Shown one piece after another: positions 1 to 7,673 of a stretch of 10,507 nt of DNA. The translations under genes were made by a program, and so were the position numbers. Where the stretch lies: contig CAMCFD010000052.1 of assembly GCA_945874115.1 (NCBI GenBank), forward strand, positions 1-10,507. Direction: 5' to 3'. How positions within the stretch are numbered: the first letter of the stretch is position 1; every line of letters begins with the position of its first letter. This DNA comes from Rickettsia typhi (lineage in GTDB: Bacteria > Pseudomonadota > Alphaproteobacteria > Rickettsiales > UBA1997). The notes under the pieces were generated by a model, which saw only the letters and a program-made list of their open reading frames with translations, had not been told where the DNA came from and searched no databases.

Positions 1-1362
1 GCCGTTTGATTCACACGCACCAATTTCTTTGATAATTTCAACTAATTTTTTGCCTTGAGTTAAGTCAATTTCAAGCGATTTTTCTTCAAATGCATTTGAG
101 TTTTTTGCAACAAAAATCTCGCGCGCTTTTTGCAAAGCCGCTTTCGCAGCCTCTTCGCCGTGACAAATTTTCGTCGTTTCAAAAGCCAAAATTTCTTTCG
201 CCTGATTAATTTCTTGACCCTGCAACTTTTCAAGATTGGCGATTTCTTCGCGGCTTAAATCGGTGAAAAGCTTGATGAACTTTATCGTGTCAGCGTCAGT
301 TGTGTTTCTGAAATATTGGAAATAATCAAAAGCCGAAAGCATTTTTTCATCAAGCCAAACTGCTCCATCAGCGGTTTTACCCATTTTTTTCCCGTCGGAG
401 GTTGTTAGGAGGGGGGATGTTAGGCCGAAAACTTTTTCATTAGATTCTTCAATTAACTTAGATAAAGCCTTAAAATCACTCGAAACGCGCATTTCAAAAG
501 CAGGATTGTGTATATCGTTAAGAATTCTTTGACCATCATTTTTTGCTTGAACAAGAAGATCCAAATTTTCTATGTGTTTATCAAAAGATTCGTGTATCTT
601 GCTATTAGATTTTAATAATTCTTTAGCTTTTGGTTCATTCGGAAAATCACTAATAATTTTTTCAATAACTTGCTTTGTAGCTTTCCCTACCTCATCAACC
701 GCAACTCTCCGCGTCAACTCCACCCCATTGACAATATTTCCCCACTGATCAGACCCGCCAATCTGTAAACGGCAGCCATAATTTTTGTTAAGCTCATAAA
801 AATCATAAGCTTGCAAAATCATATAGTTAAATTCGAGGAATGAAAGTGGCTGGTTGCGCTCGAGTCTAAGCTTGACAGAATCGAAAGTTAACATTCGGTT
901 CACAGAAAAATGCTTGCCGAAATCGCGCAAAAAATCGATGTAATTTAAATCTTGCAACCAATCATTATTATTGACCAAAACCGCTTTCGCCGCGCTTGAA
1001 TTAGCGTCGAAATCAACGAATTTCGCTAAAGTATTTTTTATTCCGTTAAGATTTCGCGCGATCCCCTCTTCGTTTAAAATTTTGCGCGCCTCGTCTTTCC
1101 CACTCGGGTCACCAATTTTCGTAGTCCCGCCTCCAAGCAACACCAGCGGGCGATGGCCGTGTTTTTGCAACATGCGCAAAATCATAATTTGAATCAGACT
1201 TCCAACATGCAGCGACTCTGCGGTGCAGTCAAATCCGATATAGGCGGTGATTTTTTGGCTCGCAAGCAAATTATCAAGCTCGTGCGTATGTGTGATTTGT
1301 GCAATAAATCCGCGCCATTCAAGCTCTTGCAATAATTCTGATTTAAAATTTTTCGTTTCCAT
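1..1362 (-). CDS. tyrS: Tyrosyl-tRNA synthetase, C-terminus cut by window edge
   Basis: Cytoplasmic class I aminoacyl-tRNA synthetase that charges tRNA-Tyr with tyrosine using ATP. The frame is open from an ATG at 1362 to the window edge (454 codons visible). Seen in order: the HIGH-type motif as HVGS (residues 52-55) after [11 protein letters not shown]; the tyrosine-pocket stretch [10 protein letters not shown] (179-188); GGSDQWGN (202-209); the KMSKS-type motif as KMGKT (326-330); then a helical region with CHGEEAA and the first residues of an S4-like RNA-binding domain ([12 protein letters not shown]). Bacterial enzymes of this type are about 410-425 residues and have only about five residues between LTRR and VFGL. 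Here 91 lie between them (220-310), so the whole protein should be near 500 residues. The reading frame stays open through the extra segment and all catalytic motifs are intact, so the enzyme is probably active. It lies 55 bases downstream of the regulator gene and has its own promoter-like sequence. Confidence 0.96.
   Translation of the reverse strand, partial: METKNFKSELLQELEWRGFIAQITHTHELDNLLASQKITAYIGFDCTAESLHVGSLIQIMILRMLQKHGHRPLVLLGGGTTKIGDPSGKDEARKILNEEGIARNLNGIKNTLAKFVDFDANSSAAKAVLVNNNDWLQDLNYIDFLRDFGKHFSVNRMLTFDSVKLRLERNQPLSFLEFNYMILQAYDFYELNKNYGCRLQIGGSDQWGNIVNGVELTRRVAVDEVGKATKQVIEKIISDFPNEPKAKELLKSNSKIHESFDKHIENLDLLVQAKNDGQRILNDIHNPAFEMRVSSDFKALSKLIEESNEKVFGLTSPLLTTSDGKKMGKTADGAVWLDEKMLSAFDYFQYFRNTTDADTIKFIKLFTDLSREEIANLEKLQGQEINQAKEILAFETTKICHGEEAAKAALQKAREIFVAKNSNAFEEKSLEIDLTQGKKLVEIIKEIGACESNG
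433..705 (-). other. In-frame insertion inside tyrS (about 86 extra residues)
   Basis: This segment encodes residues 220-310 of the synthetase, between LTRR (end of the GGSDQWGN region) and VFGLTSPLL (lead-in to KMGKT). From memory of the E. coli and Geobacillus enzymes, the spacer here is normally a surface turn of about five residues. The extra residues are hydrophilic, charged and look mostly helical (for example [25 protein letters not shown] and [14 protein letters not shown]). Hand counts give about 30% G+C in the segment, against about 42% in the tyrS part before it and 40% after it. It has no intein-type Cys/Ser start or His-Asn end and is too short for an intein. I do not recognise the fold or function. 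The boundaries are approximate because no alignment could be run. Confidence 0.8.
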
Positions 1363-1388
1363 ATCTAGTTTTCTTAACAAATTAAAAT

Positions 1389-1405
1389 ATGTTATATTAT
1401 AACAT
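1389..1405. repeat. 17-base palindrome upstream of tyrS
   Basis: ATGTTATATTATAACAT is a perfect inverted repeat with 8-base arms around a single central T. It lies between the stop of the helix-turn-helix gene and the tyrS start, and covers one of two TATAAT hexamers on the minus strand. Its size and symmetry fit a dimeric-regulator operator. The composition is so AT-rich that chance is a real alternative, and no second copy was noticed in front of the other genes. Confidence 0.5.
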
Positions 1406-1409
1406 TATA
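1396..1409 (-). promoter_or_regulatory. Candidate -10 elements for tyrS
   Basis: Two exact TATAAT hexamers read on the minus strand, at 1409-1404 and 1401-1396, about 35-45 bases ahead of the tyrS ATG. No convincing -35 box sits at 16-18 bases for either (the best is TAACTA-like), so the assignment rests on the -10 matches and their location in the only gap of the minus-strand cluster. The first hexamer partly overlaps, and the second lies within, the 1389-1405 palindrome, so a protein bound there could block transcription. Confidence 0.4.
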
Positions 1410-1417
1410 AAACCAAG

Positions 1418-1852
1418 CTAGTTATATTGATGTTTGCTTTTTTTGCGATAAAATGGCCCCGCAATTTCTTGCGCTAAACTCACCAATTTTTTCTTCATTT
1501 GGCGGTTTTCAATCATATTAAATGCGCGAATTAATGGCAAAATTTCTTTATTCATCTCAATTTCGTCTTTTTTGAGCTTTTTTTCACCGACAATTTTATA
1601 ATTATAATGTCGCCCTTCAGATTTCAAGCCTTCGAAAAATGAATTTACGGGTTTATTTAAAATTTGCGAAAACTCGAATAATTTTGAAGCGCTGATTTTA
1701 TTTTGCAAAGATTCATATTTTTGAATTTGCTGAAAACTTACTCCGCACAGTTGCCCCAGTTGATCTTGCGACATTCCAAGTGAAACTCGAAACTCCTTCA
1801 ATTTCTTAGCAATATGCTCATCAGCAGGGCTAAATTTTCGAAAAGACCTCAT
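1418..1852 (-). CDS. XRE/Cro-type helix-turn-helix regulator, PhrR-like
   Basis: Small DNA-binding protein of 144 residues. Residues 14-75 form an XRE-type helix-turn-helix: IAKKLKEFRVSLGMSQDQLG gives the first helices and GVSFQQIQKYE (37-47) the recognition helix. GMSQ-LG followed by FQQIQKYE is characteristic of the alphaproteobacterial regulators that sit beside lnt and are called PhrR in Sinorhizobium. The C-terminal half (about 80-144) is a lysine-rich helical region with no domain I can name. The ATG at 1852 lies 23 bases inside the end of lnt, in another frame, so its translation is probably coupled to lnt; this start matches the usual N-terminus of the family. The targets are unknown. 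The palindrome just downstream, ahead of tyrS, is one possible binding site, but that is only inference. Confidence 0.88.
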   Translation of the reverse strand: MRSFRKFSPADEHIAKKLKEFRVSLGMSQDQLGQLCGVSFQQIQKYESLQNKISASKLFEFSQILNKPVNSFFEGLKSEGRHYNYKIVGEKKLKKDEIEMNKEILPLIRAFNMIENRQMKKKLVSLAQEIAGPFYRKKSKHQYN

Positions 1853-3380
1853 TTTTGTGGTGTTTTATACTTATTATCAAAAATAATGCGATGACCGCTA
1901 AGAGCAATAATAGCGCGAAATATTTAAAATGCGAGAAAATTGTTTCTGGTGTTTTCTCGACCAAATTCACGTCAATAAAGCCTTCATCGTTAAGTGCGAT
2001 TTGTTTTTGCACTCGACCAAGCGGATCAATATATGCCGTGATTCCAGTGTTTGCAACGCGCGCGAGCGAAATTCCATATTCAACAGCACGCATTTTCGTC
2101 ATGTTATAATGTTGATAAGGGCCCGAACTCACGCCAAACCAAGCGTCATTCGTCACATTTACCAATAAATCTGGGCGATTTTGTCGGTCAATTATTTTGT
2201 TCGAAAAAATCACTTCATAACAAATTAGCGGAGAAAACTTCAAGCCTTTCATTTCAAGGGTTTTCGGACCCTCGCCTTCAGAGAAACCAACTCCGCCACC
2301 AGTAATTTTTTGTAAAAATGGCAACATTTTTTCGAACGGAATATATTCGCCAAACGGCACCAAATGGTGTTTATCATAATGTTGCATTTCGCCGGTTTTT
2401 TCAATCGCAAAGACCGAATTATAAGCCTCGCTGACATATCCATATCTATCAAAATTAATCCGCAACGCGCCCGTAATCAAAAATCCATCATCAGGAATTG
2501 CCTCATTTAATTTCGCGATCAATTCTTTATTTTCGCCAATCGGATAAGGTGTGGCGGTTTCAGACCAAATCACCGCCTTAATATTATCTTTATTTTGCGC
2601 ATTTGAAATATCGATATGCTTTAAAAAATTCTGATATTTTTTGAGAGGATTCCATTTTAAATCTTGCTTAATATTGCCCTGAACAAGGCGTATTTGTTGG
2701 CTTGAAACTTTTAGCTCGGTGTTTTTTATGCGATAAAATCCAAAAGAAATATTGGCGACAAAAACCGCAAATACAATTGCTAAAAATATTTTTCCTGATT
2801 TCGATTTATCAAAAAATGCGACCGGAGTTAATGAAAATAAAACGGCAAAAAAACTCAAGCCATAAATGCCGAAAATGCTGGCGCTTTGTATTGCAAAGCT
2901 AGAGAACATAAGGCTATATCCGATTAAGTTCCACGCAAAACCAGTGAATAAAATTGAGCGCAAAGCTTCAAAAATAATCCATAAAATTGCAAAAACTAGA
3001 ATTTTTTCGTAAGTAAATTTCACGTTAAATTTGACGCATATTTTTTTGTAAACGACCGAAAGAAGTGCGAAATATAGCGCCAAAACCGCCGGAATAATGG
3101 TGAGGCAAAACGGAATTAGCCACGCGAATTTTTGCGCGTCGACCAAAAGCGAGATCGCAATCCAATAAATTCCCGCCAAAAAATATCCAAAACCGTAGCA
3201 AAGCCCGATATAAAAAGACGATTTTGCATCATTAGATTTTTTTTCAAGAAGTAAAAAAAATGAAGAAATTGAAACTATTGACGCAATAAAAAAATCGAAC
3301 GGCGCGAAGGCAAAAGCACTGATTAAGCCCGCGAATAAAGCGGCAATAAATCGGTTTTGTAAAAGTTTATTTTCTGACAT
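1830..3380 (-). CDS. lnt: Apolipoprotein N-acyltransferase
   Basis: Inner-membrane enzyme that adds the third acyl chain, taken from phospholipid, to the N-terminal cysteine of lipoproteins, the last step of lipoprotein maturation before outer-membrane sorting. With the ATG at 3380 the protein has 516 residues, close to E. coli Lnt (512). Residues 8 to about 215 hold the N-terminal membrane helices, about 230-475 the periplasmic nitrilase-like domain, and about 485-504 a final membrane helix. The Glu-Lys-Cys triad is visible: E274 in IWSETATPYP, K337 in YDKHHLVPFGEY and C387 in SPLICYEV. A GTG at 3440 would add 20 residues running deep into the upstream gene; I prefer 3380 because it puts the first membrane helix close to the N-terminus as is usual and places the cysteine at 387 as in E. 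coli. The start overlaps the end of the upstream membrane-protein gene by 14 bases and the stop overlaps the regulator start, so it is probably mid-operon. Confidence 0.95.
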   Translation of the reverse strand: MSENKLLQNRFIAALFAGLISAFAFAPFDFFIASIVSISSFFLLLEKKSNDAKSSFYIGLCYGFGYFLAGIYWIAISLLVDAQKFAWLIPFCLTIIPAVLALYFALLSVVYKKICVKFNVKFTYEKILVFAILWIIFEALRSILFTGFAWNLIGYSLMFSSFAIQSASIFGIYGLSFFAVLFSLTPVAFFDKSKSGKIFLAIVFAVFVANISFGFYRIKNTELKVSSQQIRLVQGNIKQDLKWNPLKKYQNFLKHIDISNAQNKDNIKAVIWSETATPYPIGENKELIAKLNEAIPDDGFLITGALRINFDRYGYVSEAYNSVFAIEKTGEMQHYDKHHLVPFGEYIPFEKMLPFLQKITGGGVGFSEGEGPKTLEMKGLKFSPLICYEVIFSNKIIDRQNRPDLLVNVTNDAWFGVSSGPYQHYNMTKMRAVEYGISLARVANTGITAYIDPLGRVQKQIALNDEGFIDVNLVEKTPETIFSHFKYFALLLLLAVIALFLIISIKHHKNEVFSKI

Positions 3381-5361
3381 AAATTTCAAAATCATATAAA
3401 AGTTTTTGTTTAGATTGGGGTATTTTATCAAATTTGTCACGCTTTATTTTTATTGATTTTTCCTTTTCTTTAAAGGTTAAAATGCGATTTTTAAAAGCAA
3501 AGTTTTTCACGAATTTTGCTCTAAAAATCTTATCACGCAAATAATATTCAAGCAAGTTAATATGACATCGATCCTTCATAATCAAGAAGTCTACACTGTT
3601 ATTTACAAAAATAATTTTAATATTTTTATTGTCAACTTGTCGCTTTAAATCTTCAAATAAATAGTCGAATACGAATAAACGATCGACATTTTTCAAAGAA
3701 AATAATGAACCAATCTCTTTATTATCAAGCGCTGGCGGGTCATAAATAAAAGCAACCGCATATTTTAAATAATTTATTTTCTGCAAATAAATATAAGAAG
3801 GATAAGCGTTGGCGATCCAATTTGAAATAACCACATAACTTTCTTTTTCATTTTTAGCATAGGTTTTTACTGCGCTCGCCATGCCGTCAGAAAGCGCGTT
3901 TGGAGAAATAAAATCTCCGTCTTTTTCTATAACTTGCCGCACTGAATTAAAATATAAATAGCCATAATATGAAGCAACTGCAATATATGTGGCCGTAAAC
4001 AAAACAGAGAATTTATGCAGATTTTTTTTATAATTTATTTCAAAAATTATAAGAAAAATCAAAAAGGAAATTATATTAATTAAAGATTGATAATTTTGAT
4101 TCAAATTTCTTAGAGAAAAAATTGAAATTGCCGCAAAAATTATAAGCAAAACTATATAACAAAAAAACTCTTTAAGCTTTATAAATCGAGACTTTAGTAG
4201 ATAAATTAAGCAAGAAAAAATTATCAGCCACCAAATATTTAAAAGTGAAAAAATAACTTTAAAAAAGTTTTGCGAATCAAAAATTGGAATAATTATTAGC
4301 GACAAAATAATAAATTTATTTTCATTAAAATTGAAATATTTCGAGGTGAAAAAATCATAAGAAAATTTTAATAAACAAATCGTTGATATTCCATAAAATA
4401 TTGCTTTCTGATCAATTGTAGCAAGGTTTTCTACAAGCAAAAGAGTTGATGAGGCCGCAAAAAATAACAACAAAATTCTATCTTGATAATTCGTTTTTTT
4501 ATATAAAAATAATGGTGAAATTAGCAATAAAATCGAAATATCATTTGCTGAAATTTTAGCTAAATTATAAATAAAATTATCAATTTTTGCATAAGAAGAA
4601 TATAATTCTGACCACATAGGAACCATAAATTCAAGGAACTCGGGCGTATATTTTAACATAAAATTAAAATATAAAAGCAAAATTGCAACAGCAGTTAATT
4701 TATCAATTTCGACAAAAAACTTAAAAGATTTCATTTGAAAAAACCTATAAGTTTCGATAAAAATTACAAAAATTATATAGTGCGGCTTTATGCACGCAAT
4801 CAATCCCATCAAGCATCCTTGCAACAGAAGCTCGCTTTTAGTTAATTTTCTTTCACATAAAGAAAATGCGATGTATACAAAAAGTAAAATTAATAATAAG
4901 GTCGTTTTTGTGCCGAATTCACCAATCGACAGTGCACTTATTCGAAGGAAAAAGGCGAGAAAGAAAGATATGATTATGAGATTTTTATAGACTTTATTTT
5001 CCTTAAAAAACTCACTTTTGTTCAAAATTCTATTAGCGTAAAAAATCGATATTAATGCCGATAAATTCACAAAAATCTCACTAATAATTATTGTGTTAAT
5101 TTTTGTTAACAAGGATATTTTGTGGAAAAATGCATAGAGATAAAACGACAATGGGAAGTTGCTTTCGAAAAAATCATAATAATATTTCTGCCCTTCGAAA
5201 ACTTTTTTGCCATAGTCAATATAAAAACCAGTATCCGACCCAATATCAATGGTTGAGCGCAGAAAAACACTCAACGAAAAAATACAAAAACAGATGAGCA
5301 ACGTAAAATTTTGCTCATGATTTTTTAGCATCGATGTTAATTTTAATAATTTTTCCTTCAT
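3367..5361 (-). CDS. GT-C-like multi-membrane glycosyltransferase, copy 1
   Basis: Integral membrane protein of 664 residues with about a dozen hydrophobic segments and a hydrophilic C-terminal part (roughly the last 170 residues). After the first membrane helix (about 20-35) comes DIGSD (39-43), then YYYDFFESNFPLS (60-72) and, later, IKPHY (191-195). An acidic first loop followed by a G-x-x-Y-Y-x-D-F-F-x-x-x-x-P pattern is typical of the GT-C fold (PMT/ArnT-like enzymes), which move a sugar from a polyprenyl-phosphate carrier on the outer side of the membrane; either Asp39 or Asp43 could be the catalytic base. Donor and acceptor cannot be inferred. It is clearly homologous to the next gene upstream along its whole length. 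Its ATG shares one base with that gene's TAA (TAATG), indicating tight coupling, and its end overlaps lnt. It is very AT-rich (many 60-base lines only 10-20% G+C), unlike icd or tyrS. Confidence 0.72.
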   Translation of the reverse strand: MKEKLLKLTSMLKNHEQNFTLLICFCIFSLSVFLRSTIDIGSDTGFYIDYGKKVFEGQKYYYDFFESNFPLSFYLYAFFHKISLLTKINTIIISEIFVNLSALISIFYANRILNKSEFFKENKVYKNLIIISFFLAFFLRISALSIGEFGTKTTLLLILLFVYIAFSLCERKLTKSELLLQGCLMGLIACIKPHYIIFVIFIETYRFFQMKSFKFFVEIDKLTAVAILLLYFNFMLKYTPEFLEFMVPMWSELYSSYAKIDNFIYNLAKISANDISILLLISPLFLYKKTNYQDRILLLFFAASSTLLLVENLATIDQKAIFYGISTICLLKFSYDFFTSKYFNFNENKFIILSLIIIPIFDSQNFFKVIFSLLNIWWLIIFSCLIYLLKSRFIKLKEFFCYIVLLIIFAAISIFSLRNLNQNYQSLINIISFLIFLIIFEINYKKNLHKFSVLFTATYIAVASYYGYLYFNSVRQVIEKDGDFISPNALSDGMASAVKTYAKNEKESYVVISNWIANAYPSYIYLQKINYLKYAVAFIYDPPALDNKEIGSLFSLKNVDRLFVFDYLFEDLKRQVDNKNIKIIFVNNSVDFLIMKDRCHINLLEYYLRDKIFRAKFVKNFAFKNRILTFKEKEKSIKIKRDKFDKIPQSKQKLLYDFEIYVRK

Positions 5362-7520
5362 TATTTTCTTATATAAACCTCAAATTCTTGTGATCTTATT
5401 TTCTCACTTTTAAGCTCAACTTCTGAAATTTTTTGCTCGTTAAAATTCGTCAATTTTTTGACATCAACCAAATCATAAATCTCATCTAAAAACTCATAAT
5501 TTTCTAGAAAAATTCTACGAAATTCTTCATCTTGAAAATAATATTCCAAAAATCCGATCGTACATTTTGTTTTAAAATAACCACCCTTGTTGATGAAAAT
5601 TAATTTATTTTTCTCATTCTTCATTTGCTCCTTAAGCCTTAAAAACAAATAATCTATGGCCTCTTTATGTTTTGCAGATTTATAATAGAAAATTTCACTT
5701 TCATTTGAGTCATTTATATTTTGAAATAGCGCCAAAAAGTGATGAAATGGCAATTTATTTTGCTTATCCGCATATAAAAAAGCTGGCTGTAAATCATAAA
5801 TAGCGTCAGAAATAACAAGAACATCTTCGTCTTTTTTAACATATTTTTTTATCAACTCAATTCTTTTTTCATTCATATTGTTTGGGGATTTTAAAAACGC
5901 TCCGTTCAAATTATCGTAATTATATATTGATGTGAAAATCAAATTTAGCAAATATGACAAAGCCATCAAAATCAATGCCAGACGCGACCTTGTAAAATAA
6001 TCATTGCCATTATTTTTCTTAAATATCCAGTTTAATTTTAAAGAAATTAAACTCGCCAAAGCGCAAAAATGCCACGCAAAATCACTGTTAACATAAATCA
6101 AAATGACTGAAATTAAGGCAAGAATAACTGGGACGGGCCGAAAATCGCGCCTAAACAATAATATTATCCACCAAAAATAACACAAGCTAAAAGCAAGATT
6201 AAATGTACTTCTTGGATCAAATTGCGGAATTAAAATCAATAGCAAAACCAATATCCAATCTCTAGAAAAATTAACTTTCTTTTCCTTAAAAACTTGATAA
6301 ATCATCAACAAAATCAACGGAAATGCGAGTGAAAAAATTATAAAACGCTGATCAAATCCACCTATAAATTCACTCAAAACAATAATTTGCGCAGAAAATG
6401 TCGCAAGCAACAAAGGCTTCACATTGTCTATTTTCTTGATTTGGTCGCTTAATAGAATTATTAACAATAAAATTACAAAAATATCTCCTTCTAATACGCA
6501 AGAAACTCCAGAATAATCATAATCGAAATATAGAGCGACAAAGCTTGGCAGAAATTCAAAATATTCTTTAATGAAAGTCGCCATCAAGAATAAATAAAAA
6601 ATTACAACGAAAAAAGCTACAACATTATTTAGAGAAAATATAATTTTTGCGATATTAGATTTTTTATAGCAATCTTGAATTTTTGCAAGCTCGAAAACCG
6701 CGATTAATAAGGCATAATGAGGTTTTAGGCAAATCAATAATCCCGCCAAAATTCCTTCTATAATTTTCAATTTTGACGAGTTAATTCGCCAAAAATTACA
6801 AGCAATATATGGAAACACTAAAGCAAGAAAAAAGCTCGATTTAGTCGCATATTCATTGAATTGCATCGTATAAATTCTGAAGAAATAGGCAAAACAAAAC
6901 GCTATCAAAATAAATTGCAAATGAAATGGTAATCGCTCGCGACCTTCAAAATAAGAGCTTGGAGCTTTTATATTCCTATAAAATCCTAATTTTTTACACA
7001 AATAAAGTAATATTGATTTTGCCTTCAAAAGCAATTTTTTTGCGCCTTTTTCCTCGCCTTTTAAATTTAATTCATAAGCAAAAACCATTATTTTATAAGA
7101 CGAATAAACAGAGACAACCCCAGTCAGATTGACAAAAAACTCAACCACGAATATTGTGTTTAAATTAAAAACATTAGAAAAATAAACCGGAATCGTCATT
7201 AAATAAAGGGACAAGGGAAAATTATTTTCGAAGAAATCGTAATAATATTTTCCACCTGAAAGAATTTTTTGTGCCATTTCTATAAAAACCGCGCTGTCGT
7301 GACCAATGTCTCGAGTTGAGCGAATTAGGACACTAGCCAAAACTATTGAAGCGCAGCTGAAAAATAAAAAATGTTGAGAATTGAAGAAGTTGCCGGTTTT
7401 TTTTGCAACAAAAGAAGTTAATTTTTCAAAACTTTTTGTAAAAAAATTTTGTAGCTTTTGACCAAAAATCAGTCTTTTTTCCTCGATAATTTTTTGTATT
7501 TCAATAATATCAACCTTCAT
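5361..7520 (-). CDS. GT-C-like multi-membrane glycosyltransferase, copy 2
   Basis: Integral membrane protein of 719 residues from the ATG at 7520. A TTG at 7667 in the same frame would add 49 residues, but it lies upstream of the best promoter candidate and is not favoured. Residues 1-50 are a charged, probably cytoplasmic, helical N-terminus missing from copy 1. Then come a membrane helix (51-66), DIGHD (71-75), YYYDFFENNFPLS (92-104), LKPHY (265-269), about a dozen membrane segments and a hydrophilic C-terminal domain. Blocks shared with copy 1 include RST-DIG-D, FVNL, the FWW helix after FDPRSTF (FDSQNFF in copy 1), VISDAIYDLQPAFLY, LEYYFQDEEFR and a final FEVYIRK (FEIYVRK in copy 1). The role is inferred as for copy 1: transfer of a lipid-carried sugar in the periplasm, substrate unknown. 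About 45 extra residues (152-196) interrupt the alignment with copy 1. It is the first gene of the minus-strand cluster. Confidence 0.7.
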   Translation of the reverse strand: MKVDIIEIQKIIEEKRLIFGQKLQNFFTKSFEKLTSFVAKKTGNFFNSQHFLFFSCASIVLASVLIRSTRDIGHDSAVFIEMAQKILSGGKYYYDFFENNFPLSLYLMTIPVYFSNVFNLNTIFVVEFFVNLTGVVSVYSSYKIMVFAYELNLKGEEKGAKKLLLKAKSILLYLCKKLGFYRNIKAPSSYFEGRERLPFHLQFILIAFCFAYFFRIYTMQFNEYATKSSFFLALVFPYIACNFWRINSSKLKIIEGILAGLLICLKPHYALLIAVFELAKIQDCYKKSNIAKIIFSLNNVVAFFVVIFYLFLMATFIKEYFEFLPSFVALYFDYDYSGVSCVLEGDIFVILLLIILLSDQIKKIDNVKPLLLATFSAQIIVLSEFIGGFDQRFIIFSLAFPLILLMIYQVFKEKKVNFSRDWILVLLLILIPQFDPRSTFNLAFSLCYFWWIILLFRRDFRPVPVILALISVILIYVNSDFAWHFCALASLISLKLNWIFKKNNGNDYFTRSRLALILMALSYLLNLIFTSIYNYDNLNGAFLKSPNNMNEKRIELIKKYVKKDEDVLVISDAIYDLQPAFLYADKQNKLPFHHFLALFQNINDSNESEIFYYKSAKHKEAIDYLFLRLKEQMKNEKNKLIFINKGGYFKTKCTIGFLEYYFQDEEFRRIFLENYEFLDEIYDLVDVKKLTNFNEQKISEVELKSEKIRSQEFEVYIRK
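6933..7067 (-). other. Extra basic segment in GT-C copy 2
   Basis: It encodes about residues 152-196 of copy 2, between the third and fourth hydrophobic segments. Copy 1 has only about 15 residues at this place (around NKSEFFKENKVYKNL). The segment is lysine-rich (GEEKGAKKLLLKAK, then CKKLGFYRNIK), as expected for a cytoplasmic loop. It contains an imperfect inverted repeat at 6952-6970 (TAAGAGCT / AGCTTTTA, one mismatch, 3-base loop). It could be an insertion in copy 2 or a loss in copy 1. Confidence 0.5.
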
Positions 7521-7610
7521 TTGAATAAAAATAGTTGCATAAACCTCATTTTTAGCAAAATTATCTTTATAAAACAAGAAAAAGCTTGAAAAAAAGTCAT
7601 CATTTCTCAC

Positions 7611-7639
7611 AAAATAACTGGAATTTTGTAAATTATCAA
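7611..7639 (-). promoter_or_regulatory. Candidate promoter for the GT-C/lnt cluster
   Basis: On the minus strand TTGATA (7639-7634, five of six to the -35 consensus) is followed after exactly 17 bases by TATTTT (7616-7611, four of six to the -10 consensus). Transcription would start near 7604, about 84 bases ahead of the ATG at 7520 and downstream of the alternative TTG at 7667, which supports the shorter protein. The region is AT-rich, so chance matches are common. Confidence 0.4.
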
Positions 7640-7640
7640 C

Positions 7641-7657
7641 TATAATTTTTGTATAAT
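7641..7657 (+). promoter_or_regulatory. Candidate -10 elements for icd-ruvC-tsaE
   Basis: Two exact TATAAT hexamers on the plus strand, at 7641-7646 and 7652-7657, lie 27 and 16 bases ahead of the icd ATG. A TTGTAA at 7626-7631 is badly spaced for both (9 and 20 bases), so the -35 box is unclear. If used, the leader would be very short (about 10-20 bases), in keeping with the absence of a Shine-Dalgarno sequence before icd. The hexamers lie beside and just inside the divergent minus-strand promoter candidate. Confidence 0.35.
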
Positions 7658-7673
7658 TAATAACCAAAAATTT

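Noticed and set aside
433..705. The tyrS insertion as an intein
   Set aside because: About 86 extra residues is well below the size of known mini-inteins, and there is no Cys/Ser at the start, no His-Asn at the end and no recognisable splicing block.
433..705. The tyrS insertion as a Rickettsia palindromic element
   Set aside because: No strong inverted repeat spans it and at about 260 bases it is longer than the roughly 100-150 bases usual for those elements; a related behaviour is possible, but the identity is not supported.
971..1335. Short plus-strand open frames opposite tyrS
   Set aside because: They lie entirely antisense to a conserved coding sequence and resemble no protein family; they are shadows of tyrS codon use.
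1855..2305. Plus-strand open frames opposite the end of lnt
   Set aside because: They overlap each other in different frames, lie antisense to a clearly real gene, and show no recognisable domain.
3381..3440. 20-residue extension of lnt from a GTG at 3440
   Set aside because: It would overlap the previous gene by 74 bases and place unusual residues ahead of the first membrane helix; the ATG at 3380 gives the usual family length.
7521..7667. 49-residue N-terminal extension of GT-C copy 2 from a TTG at 7667
   Set aside because: It needs a rare start codon, lies upstream of the best promoter candidate, and has no counterpart in copy 1; the ATG at 7520 is the simpler start.
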